NCBI RefSeq assembly: GCF_002222595.2
Contig: NZ_CP022413.2
Coordinates: forward strand, 1,690,001 to 1,754,000
Direction: 5' to 3'
Source of the DNA: Blautia hansenii DSM 20583
GTDB taxonomy: Bacteria; Bacillota; Clostridia; Lachnospirales; Lachnospiraceae
DNA: 64,000 nucleotides
Positions 15,383-24,831 of the stretch are shown here, piece by piece. Under the pieces are notes generated by a model. It saw only the letters and a list, made by a program, of their open reading frames with translations. It was not told the origin of the DNA and ran no database searches. Within the stretch, counting starts at the first letter, position 1, and each line of letters opens with the position of its first letter. The translations under genes and the position numbers were made by a program.

Positions 15383-16345
15383 CTACATGATAGAAAAGAA
15401 AGCATTCGCATCAAAAAACAATCCGTACAGAAAAATCATCATACCCAGAATAATAGGCAGCACAGTCAACACAACAAGACTGATTAACACACCATTGGAT
15501 TTTATATACTGCTGTTCCTTTCCCTGCTCTCCTTTTCGAAGCAAATAACCTGCCGTGTAAAAGCCAAAAGGTGCCACCCATGCCATTGCCAGATAAATTC
15601 CTAAAAAGGCAACCGGAATTCCCTGCTGCGCGAGCAGCTCCGATGCAGCCTCGGTCTGCGGACTGTTTCCGGAAAGACTGAGCAAAAAAGACGGCAAAAA
15701 GTTATTGGTAAAATGAAAGAGTGCCGGATAAAACATATTTTCTGTTTCCAACATAATATAGGCCAAAATGCCGCCCAAAATCGCAGTTGGAAGAAATCTC
15801 CATATACTTCCGTGAAACAGTCCAAATATAATCCCCATCAGTACAGACAAAAACCATTTGTTCTTCCACTTGCTTTGGAAGCTTTTTAAAATAAACCCTC
15901 TGTGGAGAGCTTCTTCACAAACAGCGGGCATAACACTGCTGATAAAAACAGATAAAATAAGCGGCACACTATAAATAACCTCATTAAGTCCTTCACTGAC
16001 TGCAAACATCTGCTTTGGGAAAAAGTACGCCATAAACATGGTAACAGGTATCATAAGGGCATAAGAGCTTACCCACATCAGCAATACCCCAAGTGTCTTT
16101 TTCCATTTTGGTCTTTTCAATGGAAATATTTCCTTTAACGGTATTTTTAACAATTTCACTGCAAATATACTCAGGAACAGAAGATATAACTCTGTCAATG
16201 CCAGTCCGTACATTCCCCATTTCATCTGTGCCCATGCAATAATTGTATAAAAGGACAGCATTACAATTCCCAAAAGCACTGCTCCATGCCACGGCTTCAG
16301 CTTTTTTCTGTTCTTATTCTCATCAGAACTCCAGTTTTTCTCCAT
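15383..16345 (-). CDS. CPBP-family intramembrane metalloprotease
   Basis: A 320-residue membrane protein with about eight hydrophobic segments and the Abi/CPBP motifs EEALHR (Glu144-Glu145, Arg149), FGLFHG (His178) and HFTNN (His211). Relatives include CAAX prenyl proteases and bacteriocin-immunity proteins; the substrate is unknown. The N-terminus overlaps the Nudix gene by 23 bp, so it is probably translationally coupled. It is the last gene of the TIGR03960-TIGR03936-rng-nudix run. Confidence 0.87.
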   Translation of the reverse strand: MEKNWSSDENKNRKKLKPWHGAVLLGIVMLSFYTIIAWAQMKWGMYGLALTELYLLFLSIFAVKLLKIPLKEIFPLKRPKWKKTLGVLLMWVSSYALMIPVTMFMAYFFPKQMFAVSEGLNEVIYSVPLILSVFISSVMPAVCEEALHRGFILKSFQSKWKNKWFLSVLMGIIFGLFHGSIWRFLPTAILGGILAYIMLETENMFYPALFHFTNNFLPSFLLSLSGNSPQTEAASELLAQQGIPVAFLGIYLAMAWVAPFGFYTAGYLLRKGEQGKEQQYIKSNGVLISLVVLTVLPIILGMMIFLYGLFFDANAFFSIM

Positions 16346-16817
16346 CTAAAACCGCCTCTCTTAATTCATCATCCTGATATACCAGTTTCAAGGAAAAGAA
16401 TTGTCTTTCTTCCTGTAACAGGCGGAAAAAGATTTTATCACCTTCCCAAAGCTTCAGGGAAAAAATATCTTTTTTGTTCACCCATTCTAAATTTCCTTCC
16501 GAACACGAAATCAATTCCCCTTCATATCCATTCGCTGTATAAAGGCACATGTACTCCGTATCTGTTTCTCTTCCCTGAGAAGAAAACGTAAAGGTAATAA
16601 GCCCGCGAAATCGGTAAGAGGTTAAAGTCAAACCGGTTTCTTCCTTTACCTCACGCAAAAGACAATCCTCCGGACTTTCTCCTTTTTCAAAATGTCCTCC
16701 TACGCCAATCCATTTATCTTTGTTAATATCATTCTTTTTTAACACTCTGTGGAGCATGAGATACTTCTCATCTTTTTCAATATAACACAGCGTTGTCAAT
16801 TTTGATTTTGTTTCCAC
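16323..16817 (-). CDS. Nudix hydrolase (probable 8-oxo-dGTP diphosphatase)
   Basis: A 164-residue MutT-like protein. The Nudix box GX5EX7REUXEEXGU is complete at residues 41-63 (G41, E47, R55, E56, E59, E60, G62). Similar clostridial proteins are annotated as 8-oxo-dGTP diphosphatases, but substrate cannot be proven. The start is the GTG at 16817 with AGGAGGTGCCT before it; the GTG two codons earlier overlaps that ribosome site. Confidence 0.88.
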   Translation of the reverse strand: METKSKLTTLCYIEKDEKYLMLHRVLKKNDINKDKWIGVGGHFEKGESPEDCLLREVKEETGLTLTSYRFRGLITFTFSSQGRETDTEYMCLYTANGYEGELISCSEGNLEWVNKKDIFSLKLWEGDKIFFRLLQEERQFFSLKLVYQDDELREAVLDGEKLEF

Positions 16818-16833
16818 AGGCACCTCCTGTTCC

Positions 16834-18036
16834 TCACAAAAGCTCCTTTAATTCTTCTGCAAGAGATTTTCTCACTTTTTTCCTTGTAACTTCTACAATA
16901 TTTAGTTCTGTCATATCCACCACAGTTCCCTTTATTGAGTCCTGCCATAGATATTTTTGAAGCGTCTGCATAAGCTCTTCTTTATCTTCCGCTCTTTCCA
17001 GATTGATGAAATCGATTAAAATAATTCCTGATAAGTTTCGAAGTCTTAGCTGCCATGCAATTTCCTTTGCCGCTTCTAAGTTAATTTTGCGAAAGGTTTC
17101 CTGCATATCTTTCTTTGATGTGCACTTTCCGGTATTTACATCAATACATACAAAAGCTTCCGTTTGCTGGATTACCAAAAAACCGCCTGATTTCAGCCAT
17201 ACTCTTTCGTTCTGCGCCTGCTCAAATGCTTTTTGCAGATTATACAGCTTATACAACGGCAACAGCTTGTCCTCATAATAGCGCACAATTTTTTCCTGCT
17301 GCTTATAGCCTTTTAAATATTGTACCGCACACTCATATAGTTCTTGCTTATCCGTTACAATTTCTTCCAAATCCTGACTGTACAAATTCTGTAAAATCTG
17401 CACATACTCCGGCATACTTTTTTCCAGAACAGAAAAACACACTCTGCTTTTGCCTTTTTGCAATACAGCTTCATAGCGTTTCATCAGTTCTTCCAGCTCG
17501 TGCAGAATTTCCTCTTCCTGTGCATCTCTGCAGTTGGTTCTGACAATAATCCCTACGTTTTCAGGTATTTTGTCCTTGAGAATTTCCCGAATTTGCTTCT
17601 TTTCTTCTTTTTTTAATTTACCGGAAAAGCCCAGTTCTTTTCTTTCTGAAGTCAATACCAGATACCGCCCCGTAAAGTTCAAATTACTGCTTACATAAGG
17701 AAGCTTGCTCTTTATTCCTTCTTTGGATACCTGAACAATCATTTCGTCGCCGATTTTCAGTACATTATTTTTCTTTACATTTACAAAGCAGGGGGAAGCT
17801 TTTTCTGCCATAGAATAATAGCACATTATCCCATTTTCGATTTCAATAAATGCTGCCTGAATATTTTTTTGAATGTTTTTCACTTTTCCTATATAAATAT
17901 TCCCCAGAATACTGTCTGAATTTAAACTCATGGGATTAAGCTGGCAAATGCGTCCTTCCTTCTCTAACGCAGCTACTAATATAGGGGTGTTCCTATAATT
18001 CATTTCAGTCAGTATCAGCTTACTCAATTTCTTCAC
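16834..18036 (-). CDS. rng: Ribonuclease E/G family protein
   Basis: A 400-residue endoribonuclease of the RNase E/G family. Residues ~38-120 form the S1-like RNA-binding region (ILGNIYIGKVKN); catalytic aspartates are in VCIDVNTGKC near residue 300 and LIDFINLE near 345. The C-terminal zinc-link cysteines and the scaffold of RNase E are absent, so this is the short form. The start is taken as GTG at 18036 with TTGGAAGATTTAG upstream, overlapping the previous gene by 17 bp. The position next to rplU is conserved in Firmicutes and enterobacteria. Confidence 0.88.
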   Translation of the reverse strand: MKKLSKLILTEMNYRNTPILVAALEKEGRICQLNPMSLNSDSILGNIYIGKVKNIQKNIQAAFIEIENGIMCYYSMAEKASPCFVNVKKNNVLKIGDEMIVQVSKEGIKSKLPYVSSNLNFTGRYLVLTSERKELGFSGKLKKEEKKQIREILKDKIPENVGIIVRTNCRDAQEEEILHELEELMKRYEAVLQKGKSRVCFSVLEKSMPEYVQILQNLYSQDLEEIVTDKQELYECAVQYLKGYKQQEKIVRYYEDKLLPLYKLYNLQKAFEQAQNERVWLKSGGFLVIQQTEAFVCIDVNTGKCTSKKDMQETFRKINLEAAKEIAWQLRLRNLSGIILIDFINLERAEDKEELMQTLQKYLWQDSIKGTVVDMTELNIVEVTRKKVRKSLAEELKELL

Positions 18037-18727
18037 CTAAATCTTCCAAAGAAATAAGATTTCTGTATTCCTCTGTTCCCTTATCCGCATAGACCTCTGC
18101 TCTGTGAATTGTAAAGCAAAAGCTGTCAAACTCCTGTCCCAGAAAAGCCAGAAATGCCTCCATTACCAGCTCCGGTTTTGTATTTTTTACGCTTCCGGCT
18201 GCAAGCTTCAGAAAAATACGACTTTCTTCCAAACGCATCTCATAAATATATGGTCTGATATCTACTTCTTTTTCGTTTTTCTTGGTTTTCTTTACAATAA
18301 GGATTTCAGACTGTCGGACAAAATCCTCAATCTTATTTTTCCAATCTGTTTCCGGTTCCATTCCTTCCCGAAACTCTACATAATAATCCGCAGCAGCTAC
18401 TAATGCCATGGCAGCATTAGCTTTTCCGTCCGGAATTTTTCGGAAGCTTTTTACTTCCATTCCCTCTACCATTACTTCATTTAATCTTTTTACTGCTTCT
18501 TTTCCTGAAATCGGCATATTAATTTCCATATCAAAATATTCTGCCGTACTGGTCACGCCAACTCCCAAAGGCGCTGCAAAAGACATAATCATATGAGGAC
18601 TAAAACCTTCGGAATATGCCACATCAATACCCGCCCTTTTGATTGCTTTTTGAAAGTACCGCATAATATCCAAATGTCCGATAAATTTCATTGCCCCTTC
18701 TTTGGCAAATTTTACTCTAACCTTCAA
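18020..18727 (-). CDS. TIGR03936-family protein (DUF2344), radical-SAM partner
   Basis: A 235-residue protein starting RVKFAKEGAMKFIGHLD, with SEGFSPHM downstream, which are hallmarks of TIGR03936. Family members are found fused to or next to TIGR03960 radical-SAM proteins; their reaction is unknown. The start is a TTG at 18727 preceded by AAAGGAGGAATTTGCA; it overlaps the radical-SAM gene by 11 bp. Confidence 0.88.
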   Translation of the reverse strand: MKVRVKFAKEGAMKFIGHLDIMRYFQKAIKRAGIDVAYSEGFSPHMIMSFAAPLGVGVTSTAEYFDMEINMPISGKEAVKRLNEVMVEGMEVKSFRKIPDGKANAAMALVAAADYYVEFREGMEPETDWKNKIEDFVRQSEILIVKKTKKNEKEVDIRPYIYEMRLEESRIFLKLAAGSVKNTKPELVMEAFLAFLGQEFDSFCFTIHRAEVYADKGTEEYRNLISLEDLGEEIE

Positions 18728-20576
18728 TGCAAATTCCTCCTTTATATTTTCCCGCACCACAGCCGGAGCACTGCATTTTACAATTTGGTGTCACAACCTC
18801 CTGCTGCGCTTTCTTCCATTCATTTTCCAAAAATCTTCTTGTAACTCCGATAGAAATGAAATCCCATGGAAAAATTTCGTCTAAAGGACGTTCTCTTAAT
18901 GTATAAAATTCAGGGTTAATTCCTGCTTCCTCAAATGCTTCCATCCATAAATCATATCGGAAATATTCTGACCACGCATCAAAAATAGCGCCTTTTTTAT
19001 AAGTTGCCTCTAATACATCTGCCACTCGCCTGTCGCCTCGTGCTAAAATGCCCTCCAGCACTGTCACATCTGCTTCGTGGTAATTGTATTTAATGCTCTT
19101 TTGATTTAACTGTGCCTTAATTTCCTCTTTTACAATCTTTGCCTTATCCAGATAATCTTCCTTGCGGAACATACTTGCCCACTGGAACGGAGTAAACGGC
19201 TTTGGTACAAAGAAGGATGTGCTGACTACAATCTGACATTTTCCATGTCTCTGTTCTTTTGGAATTTCATAATATCTCTTGGCGATTGCCTCTGCCAGAT
19301 GTGCAATCCCCTTCATATCCTCTTCTGTTTCCGTAGGCAGTCCCAGCATAAAGTACAATTTTACTCTTGTCCAACCGCCTTCAAAGGCTTTTCCCGCACC
19401 TTCTAGGATAACTTCTTCTGTCAGACCTTTGTTAATTACATCACGCAGTCTCTGAGAACCCGCCTCAGGCGCAAATGTCAGACTGCTTTTCTTAATATCC
19501 TGCACTTTACTCATAACGTCCAGAGAGAAAGCGTCGATACGCAAAGACGGTAAAGAAATATTTACTTTTCTCTGAGAACATTCTTCAATTAGGTAATCAA
19601 TCAGCTCCGGAAGCTTGGAATAATCACTGGAGCTTAATGAGCTCAGTGAAATCTCTTCATGTCCGGTGCTCTCCAGCATCGCCTTTGCTGTTTCCTTTAA
19701 CACCTCTACGTCTTTTTCTCTTGTAGGGCGATACAGCATGCCTGCCTGACAAAAACGGCAGCCACGGATACAGCCTCTCTGAATTTCAAGAGTCACTCTG
19801 TCCTGTGTCGCCTTAATAAACGGAACTACGGGCTTTGTAGGATAATAAGTATTCGTTACATCCATAACAACCTGTTTTTCTATTTTCTCTTTTGCGTGAG
19901 AATTATTTGGCTTGAAAGAATCAATGGTACCGTCCTCATGATATTCTACATCATAAAAAGCAGGCACATAAATCCCCGGAATTTCCGCTGCTCTTTCTAA
20001 AAATTCTTTTTTGCTTTTTCCTGCTTTTCTATATGTTTTATATTCATCTAAAAGCTGGTTGAAAACAGTCTCACCCTCTCCGATATAAAACATATCAAAA
20101 AATGGCGCTAAAGGTTCCGGATTGTATGAACAAGGTCCTCCTCCCATTACCAGAGGATATTCTTCACCCCTGTCCTCGGCACGTAACGGCATCTGCGCCA
20201 AATCCAGAATTTGAAGCACGTTGGTGTAACACATCTCGTACTGTAAAGTAATCCCCAGAAAATCAAAATCTTTGATGTTGTCCTGTGACTCTAACGCAAA
20301 TAACGGAATTTGCTTTTCTCTCATAATGGCATCTAAATCCGGCCATGGAGAGTAGACACGCTCACACCAAGTATCTTCTCTTTTGTTGAACATATCATAG
20401 AGGATTTGAATTCCAAGATGACTCATTCCGATTTCATATACATCCGGAAAGCACATGGCGAAACGGATATCCACCTCATTTTTGTTTTTCATCACCGAGT
20501 TCACTTCGTTCCCGATATACCGGGCCGGCTTCTCGATTTTTAGTAATATTTCATCATTTAAAGCTAGTTTTCTCAT
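18717..20576 (-). CDS. TIGR03960-family B12-binding-domain/radical SAM protein
   Basis: A 619-residue protein. An N-terminal region resembling a cobalamin-binding domain precedes a radical SAM core with the CxxxCxxC cluster in RGCIRGCRFCQAG (about residue 260). The C-terminus has a small cysteine motif (CSGCGAGKYKGG). Substrate and product are not known; the conserved link to TIGR03936, RNase G and ribosomal protein genes suggests an RNA or ribosome connection, which is inference. The ATG at 20576 has AAAGGAGAAAT upstream. Confidence 0.9.
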   Translation of the reverse strand: MRKLALNDEILLKIEKPARYIGNEVNSVMKNKNEVDIRFAMCFPDVYEIGMSHLGIQILYDMFNKREDTWCERVYSPWPDLDAIMREKQIPLFALESQDNIKDFDFLGITLQYEMCYTNVLQILDLAQMPLRAEDRGEEYPLVMGGGPCSYNPEPLAPFFDMFYIGEGETVFNQLLDEYKTYRKAGKSKKEFLERAAEIPGIYVPAFYDVEYHEDGTIDSFKPNNSHAKEKIEKQVVMDVTNTYYPTKPVVPFIKATQDRVTLEIQRGCIRGCRFCQAGMLYRPTREKDVEVLKETAKAMLESTGHEEISLSSLSSSDYSKLPELIDYLIEECSQRKVNISLPSLRIDAFSLDVMSKVQDIKKSSLTFAPEAGSQRLRDVINKGLTEEVILEGAGKAFEGGWTRVKLYFMLGLPTETEEDMKGIAHLAEAIAKRYYEIPKEQRHGKCQIVVSTSFFVPKPFTPFQWASMFRKEDYLDKAKIVKEEIKAQLNQKSIKYNYHEADVTVLEGILARGDRRVADVLEATYKKGAIFDAWSEYFRYDLWMEAFEEAGINPEFYTLRERPLDEIFPWDFISIGVTRRFLENEWKKAQQEVVTPNCKMQCSGCGAGKYKGGICIEG

Positions 20577-21060
20577 ATTTCTCCTTTCGTTTTTGTTTAA
20601 TATATACAAAAAAGTAATCTTCTTTTCTTTTTCGATTTTCACGAAAAATAGCTGTTTTTTTATGATTTTCAGGGACGCTTTTCAGTATGAAAAATGCTGT
20701 TTTTCACCTGATTTTTGCCCTTGCGTAGCAAATTTACTTTTTTTCTACTGTGCAGCACTATGCATAATTATACACCATTTTCATGGTCTTGCATAAAATA
20801 CATAGCACTGCATAACATAATTTGATACTATAAATCACCTATTTTATAATTAAATTCTTAAAAATTTTGTCCTGCTTTTTCTAGCATTTAATACCCTATA
20901 TGAGAATATGATATTGTTTGATATGAAGCAGCAGAAAACATTCTGAAACAGCATGTTAGCCCATTATATTATATGCTTTTTGCGGAAGGAGTTCAAGCAA
21001 ATTCTGGTTCATCTTCTCCAAGTTTTTCAAACAACTGCATATTTTCCTTTTTTCGAATTT
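20577..21060. other. AT-rich spacer with a possible promoter
   Basis: No gene is visible. A minus-strand TATAAT at 20767-20772 could be the -10 of the TIGR03960 operon but has no good -35. Imperfect copies of a GCACTATGCATAA-like string flank it (20752-20815). On the minus strand, near 21000-21060, a short frame ending FEKLGEDEPEFA and TGA continues the integrase remnant in another frame. Confidence 0.4.
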
Positions 21061-21240
21061 CTAATTCTTGAAAAATTCTGAATATTTTAGCCCTAAAATT
21101 TCACCCTTGCGTAAACCTACAAACAAAGCCAGTAAAATCTCTAAATAAACAGAATGGTATTCATACGCCGCTTGAAGCAATGTCCGTATCTGCTTTTTAG
21201 AATATCCTTCGGTGTATTTGGAATAATGATTTTATAAATC
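21061..21240 (-). pseudogene. Tyrosine recombinase (integrase) fragment
   Basis: Minus-strand translation from about 21240 gives SKYTEGYSKKQIRTLLQAAY, then LLALFVGLRKGEILGLKYSEF and a stop at 21061. The GLRKGEILGL segment is the box I region with the first catalytic Arg of phage/transposon integrases. No start, no box II and no C-terminal half are present in frame; a following stretch in another frame (FEKLGEDEPEF) suggests a frameshift. It is a decayed relic. Confidence 0.65.
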
Positions 21241-21639
21241 GTCCATCAATACCCCACTTTAATAGAACTGTCTGTATTATTCCATATAAAGTACCTATTT
21301 GGTAGGTGCTTATATGCTTTCTTTTGCCATAAAGCACCGTAACATAATTGATTTGTGTGTGTCAATACCTGCATCTATGTTTGTAAACATGGTTTAGTTT
21401 CCTTCATCTAACTAATGGACGAAGGAAGACTTGGGAATACGATAAATATTTCCAACCACCCATCATAAATGTTAAACTGTTTTTTCCCAGAGTCAAAAAA
21501 TGTCAATGCCCGTAAAACGCCCTTATATTTTTCACTATCCAGACAAATTTCATATTCTCCCCAAAATATGTTTTGCTGTAGACTAGATTTTTGATGGTCC
21601 GTTTTTTGCTTTGCATATTATATTCTACGTAGGATAATC
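21241..21639. other. Degenerate DNA between mobile-element relics
   Basis: Only short minus-strand frames occur: a 26-residue one at 21310-21390 (with GIDTHKSIML, loosely IS110-like) and one near 21420-21560 containing YKGVLRALTFFDSGKKQFN that ends at a stop. None is long enough to name. A GGTGCTT...AAGCACC hairpin lies near 21302-21345. Confidence 0.35.
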
Positions 21640-21645
21640 CTGCTT

Positions 21646-22050
21646 TCACATTTGCTTTAATCTCCTGTTCCACCATTTCTTGAAAACAAAAACCACCAAG
21701 ACAAGAAAAAATATCATGTAAGAGTAGAGTACAATCTTCAGAAGTGTTCTTGGCGATACAGAATTTATTCTTTTATAAGTAGAATACAGGTCAGTCAAAT
21801 CCATAGCCTCCACAAACTGACTTAGTAATCGCACAGAATCATTATCCGGAATGATTGTTTCAAGATTTAACGGAAGTTTAAGTTGATATCCGTCTGAATT
21901 TTTCGTATAATCTTTTTGTAATAATTTAGTTAGTCGCATAACTTAATTTTACACCAACTGCCGGATTCTTTCGAGGTCTGGCAGTTATTTTTTTGCACTA
22001 GAAAAGGAGCTACGCACTAATTACTTAGTGCGACAGCCCCTTTTCCGTAA
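21646..22050 (-). mobile_element. Decayed IS1182-like insertion sequence (5' part)
   Basis: The frame 21646-21939 starts as an IS1182-type transposase (GYQLKLPLNLETIIPDNDSV, then LLSQFVEAMDLTDLYSTY and PRTLLKIVLYSYM), after which the homology is lost in a hydrophobic, apparently frameshifted tail. Upstream, a hairpin with GCACTAA...TTAGTGC (22014-22031) and the string GGGGCTGTCGCACTAAG on the minus strand look like the element's terminal inverted repeat region. The catalytic core is missing, so the element cannot move itself. Confidence 0.65.
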
Positions 22051-22096
22051 AGACTGTTATTTCACAGCCCCTTTCTTTTTCCATTTATTTTTTGAC

Positions 22097-22441
22097 TTAC
22101 AGAAGAATTTTATTTCCGCCTTCTGCAACTTCTCCATTCACTACATAATAAGCCGCAGCTTCTTCCGGTTTTACATAAATCTGAATTTCTGTAATATCAC
22201 TTTCTTTTTTATCTGTTTCTTCTGTCCAAGCTTTTTTCACTGCTGCTTTGATTTCATTTATATCATATTCCTGACTTGCATACTGTACAAATACAGTTTC
22301 TGCCACTTCTTTTTTTACTGCACCTTTTTTTGTAGCTGCTTTCTTTGTTGTTTTTGTTGCCTTTTCTGTTACTTTTTCTGTCTTCGCCGGAGTAGTCTTT
22401 GTTGTTGCTTCTGTTACACTTTTTGTATTTGTTCTTTTCAT
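22097..22441 (-). CDS. DUF6465-family protein
   Basis: A 114-residue protein with a low-complexity Lys/Thr/Ala-rich N-terminus (residues 1-50) and a conserved C-terminal domain VFVQYASQEYDINEIKAAV through IYVKPEEAAAYYVVNG. This is the Lachnospiraceae family DUF6465; its function is unknown. The basic tail suggests nucleic-acid or surface binding, which is inference. AAGGAGGATAACACTT precedes the ATG. Confidence 0.8.
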   Translation of the reverse strand: MKRTNTKSVTEATTKTTPAKTEKVTEKATKTTKKAATKKGAVKKEVAETVFVQYASQEYDINEIKAAVKKAWTEETDKKESDITEIQIYVKPEEAAAYYVVNGEVAEGGNKILL

Positions 22442-22518
22442 AAGTGTTATCCTCCTTTTTCCTCTGTCTTGTCATGACGCCTTTTATCATATACCTTTTT
22501 GGAAAATATTTCAATATC

Positions 22519-22578
22519 TTAAAAAAATTAGGAGCTATGATTTCACAGACAAGCACATCTGCAAAATCATAGCTCCTT
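22519..22578 (-). terminator. Terminator of rnpB
   Basis: A perfect 13-bp stem pairs 22531-22543 with 22564-22576, followed on the minus strand by AATTTTTTT (complement of about 22521-22529). Confidence 0.88.
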
Positions 22579-22588
22579 TTCATAAAAT

Positions 22589-22938
22589 AACAAGCAAAAC
22601 GATAAGCCGGGTTATGTCGTGAATAATCATCTATCCAGTCCTGCTGTCGCCAGCAGGCTCAAGCGACCCACCTGAAAACGTGACGGGCAGCCACATGGTT
22701 TTCTGTTCGGTCTTGCTTCGGATGGGGTTTACATGTGCCCTTTCTGTTACCAGAAAGGCGGTAGTCTCTTACACTGCCCTTCCACCCTTACCGGAATATT
22801 CCGGCGGTACATTTCTGTTGCACTGTCCTTAGAGTCACCTCCACCAGACGTTATCTGGCATCCTGCCCTGTGAAGCCCGGACTTTCCTCACCTGACCCCT
22901 TTCGGTTCTGTCAGCCGCGATTATTTGTTCTACTTGTT
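22589..22938 (-). ncRNA. rnpB: RNase P RNA, class A
   Basis: The minus strand carries the universal core near the 5' end (GAGGAAAGTCCGGGCT) and the 3' partner ending CATAACCCGGCTTA, plus internal conserved segments such as GGTGGAGGTGACT-like and the region around AAACCCCATCCGAAGCAAGACC. The ends AACAAG (22933-22938) and CTTGTT (22589-22594) pair as helix P1, giving about 350 nt. It processes the 5' ends of tRNA precursors. It has its own promoter and terminator. Confidence 0.95.
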
Positions 22939-22949
22939 ACGCATGGCAT

Positions 22950-22978
22950 ATTCTATCATAAGAGCGGTGAAAATGCAA
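22950..22978 (-). promoter_or_regulatory. Sigma-A promoter of rnpB
   Basis: Minus-strand TTGCAT (22973-22978) and TAGAAT (22950-22955) with 17-bp spacing; the -10 ends about 12 bp upstream of the P1 helix. Confidence 0.7.
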
Positions 22979-22984
22979 ACAAAT

Positions 22985-24652
22985 TTACACATCAAAGCAT
23001 CCATTTCCTACAAATTCCCGCAAAATAGAATTGCTCGGAATACTTTCACTTGGCACTCCCAGAAAAAAATCCAAAAATTTCAGCAGACGTTTTGCTTCTG
23101 CGTATTCCGGTTCTTCCTTTGTAATCGAAAACAACAGTGGTTCTGCATAAAGTTTTAAAACTGCCAATTCGTAAATCAAAGCAGAATTAAACATCACATC
23201 TGCCGACTCCTGATAAGGAAAAATATTTTCTTCTTCCCCACGTCTTACCGAGTTCCACATTCCTATGGTTGCTTTTGCAGATGCTCCTCTGGTTCTAGCA
23301 TCACGGACAATCCGGCGTATCAGTCTTCCGTCTGTGGTAGGAATACGGTTGTGCTCATCAATATTTAACTGGGTAAGTGCGCTGATGTAGATTTTAAATT
23401 TACTTTCAGAAGGCAAGCTGCTGCTTAATCTATCATTTAAACAGTGAATTCCTTCAATAACAAGCACATCTTCTTCTCCCAGTTTTAGGAAATCCCCTTT
23501 ATACTCTCTGTGTCCTGTCTTGAAATTAAAACGGGGCAGTTCTACTTCCTCGCCTCTTAACAAAACGCTCATATCTTCATTAAACTGTTTCACGTCAATG
23601 GCTTCCAGACATTCAAAATTATAATTGCCATTGCTGTCCAAAGGCGTGTCTTCCCTGTTTACAAAATAATTATCAACACCGATAGGATGAGGTTTCATCC
23701 CCTGCGCTGACAGCTGTATGGATAAGCGATGGGAAAATGTGGTTTTGCCCGAAGAAGAAGGTCCGGCAATCATAATAAATTTCCGATTTCCGGCTTCCAC
23801 AATCTTTTTTGCAATCTGAGCTATTTTTGCTTCCTGAAGGGCTTCTGCAATAAGAATAAGATTGCTGGCACCTTCTTTTGTAATCCTTTCATTTAAATCG
23901 CCGACAGTATCTGCCTGAATTGCTTCACTCCACTGGGCAGACTCTTTCTGTACCTGAAAAATCTTTGGTCGTGGAACAAAGGGCGGAACTTCTTTCGGAT
24001 TTTCTCTTTTCGGAAGCTGTAATACCAGTCCGTCATCATAGAGGTATAAATCAAAATATTTCAAATATCCTGTATGATTTACCATAAACCCATAGAAATA
24101 GTCTTCATATTCCTCCAGACTGTAAATATTTACTCTGGATACCCTACGAAAACGAAACAGCTTTTCCTTATCATACATTTTATGATTATGGAATAGCTCA
24201 ATAGCTTCGTCTGTGCCTACACTTCTTTTTAAAATAGGAATTTTGCGTTCCACCAACTCCAGCATATAGGCTTTTACTTTATTTAAGAAATCCTCGTTCA
24301 GTACAATATCCCCGTCAATCGTATAATAATACCCGCTGCTGACTGAGTAGTGCATCGTTACCTTCGTTATATTATCGTATCCGGCAACATGATGCAGGGC
24401 TTTCAAAAGTAATAAAGAAACACTTCTTCGATAAGTTTCATGCCCTATTTGGTCCTGTGTTGTAATAAATTCAATGGTACCTTCTTTTTTCAGCTTTTTA
24501 TGAAGCTCACAAAGCTTATTATCTTTCATAAGTAAAACGATGGGATATTCATACTTACTCTGATATTCCTGTGCAATTTTTCCATAAGTGGTTCCGTAAG
24601 GATATTCCTTTTGTTCTCCGAGGATGTTTACCTGTATCATTCTGTCACCCAT
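22985..24652 (-). CDS. Nucleoside kinase with TGS and uridine-kinase domains
   Basis: A 555-residue protein. The N-terminus (about 1-65) looks like a TGS domain, followed by a region similar to the second additional domain of threonyl-tRNA synthetase (about 70-250), then a uridine kinase/phosphoribulokinase-type P-loop domain with AGPSSSGKTTFS near residue 300. It is expected to phosphorylate a nucleoside; the exact substrate is unknown. The start is the ATG at 24652 with AAAGGAGAAATATT upstream; a longer frame to 24715 lacks such a site. Confidence 0.85.
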   Translation of the reverse strand: MGDRMIQVNILGEQKEYPYGTTYGKIAQEYQSKYEYPIVLLMKDNKLCELHKKLKKEGTIEFITTQDQIGHETYRRSVSLLLLKALHHVAGYDNITKVTMHYSVSSGYYYTIDGDIVLNEDFLNKVKAYMLELVERKIPILKRSVGTDEAIELFHNHKMYDKEKLFRFRRVSRVNIYSLEEYEDYFYGFMVNHTGYLKYFDLYLYDDGLVLQLPKRENPKEVPPFVPRPKIFQVQKESAQWSEAIQADTVGDLNERITKEGASNLILIAEALQEAKIAQIAKKIVEAGNRKFIMIAGPSSSGKTTFSHRLSIQLSAQGMKPHPIGVDNYFVNREDTPLDSNGNYNFECLEAIDVKQFNEDMSVLLRGEEVELPRFNFKTGHREYKGDFLKLGEEDVLVIEGIHCLNDRLSSSLPSESKFKIYISALTQLNIDEHNRIPTTDGRLIRRIVRDARTRGASAKATIGMWNSVRRGEEENIFPYQESADVMFNSALIYELAVLKLYAEPLLFSITKEEPEYAEAKRLLKFLDFFLGVPSESIPSNSILREFVGNGCFDV

Positions 24653-24788
24653 AATATTTCTCCTTTCACCACATCTCTTTGTTAAGCTTCCCCTCAATTT
24701 TTGATTTAGATACATATTATTTTACTACAACAGTCTTTATTTTTCTATCATTTTATATATTTTTCATATATTTATTCCTATTATTCAG

Positions 24789-24821
24789 AAAAAAGAGATT
24801 GCCGCATAATGTGGCAACCTC
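24789..24821 (-). terminator. Terminator after the nif3-like gene
   Basis: GAGATTGCC (24795-24803) pairs with GGCAACCTC (24813-24821) with one G-U pair in the minus-strand RNA, followed by six T residues (complement of 24789-24794). Confidence 0.78.
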
Positions 24822-24831
24822 AAAATTAGTT

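Noticed and set aside
20455..20796. Plus-strand frame of 113 codons upstream of the radical SAM gene
   Set aside because: Phe-rich, overlaps the start of the TIGR03960 gene in antisense and has no ribosome site.
22028..22477. Plus-strand frame of 149 codons, Phe/Cys-rich
   Set aside because: It is antisense to the Lys/Thr-rich DUF6465 gene, which has a proper ribosome site and family match.
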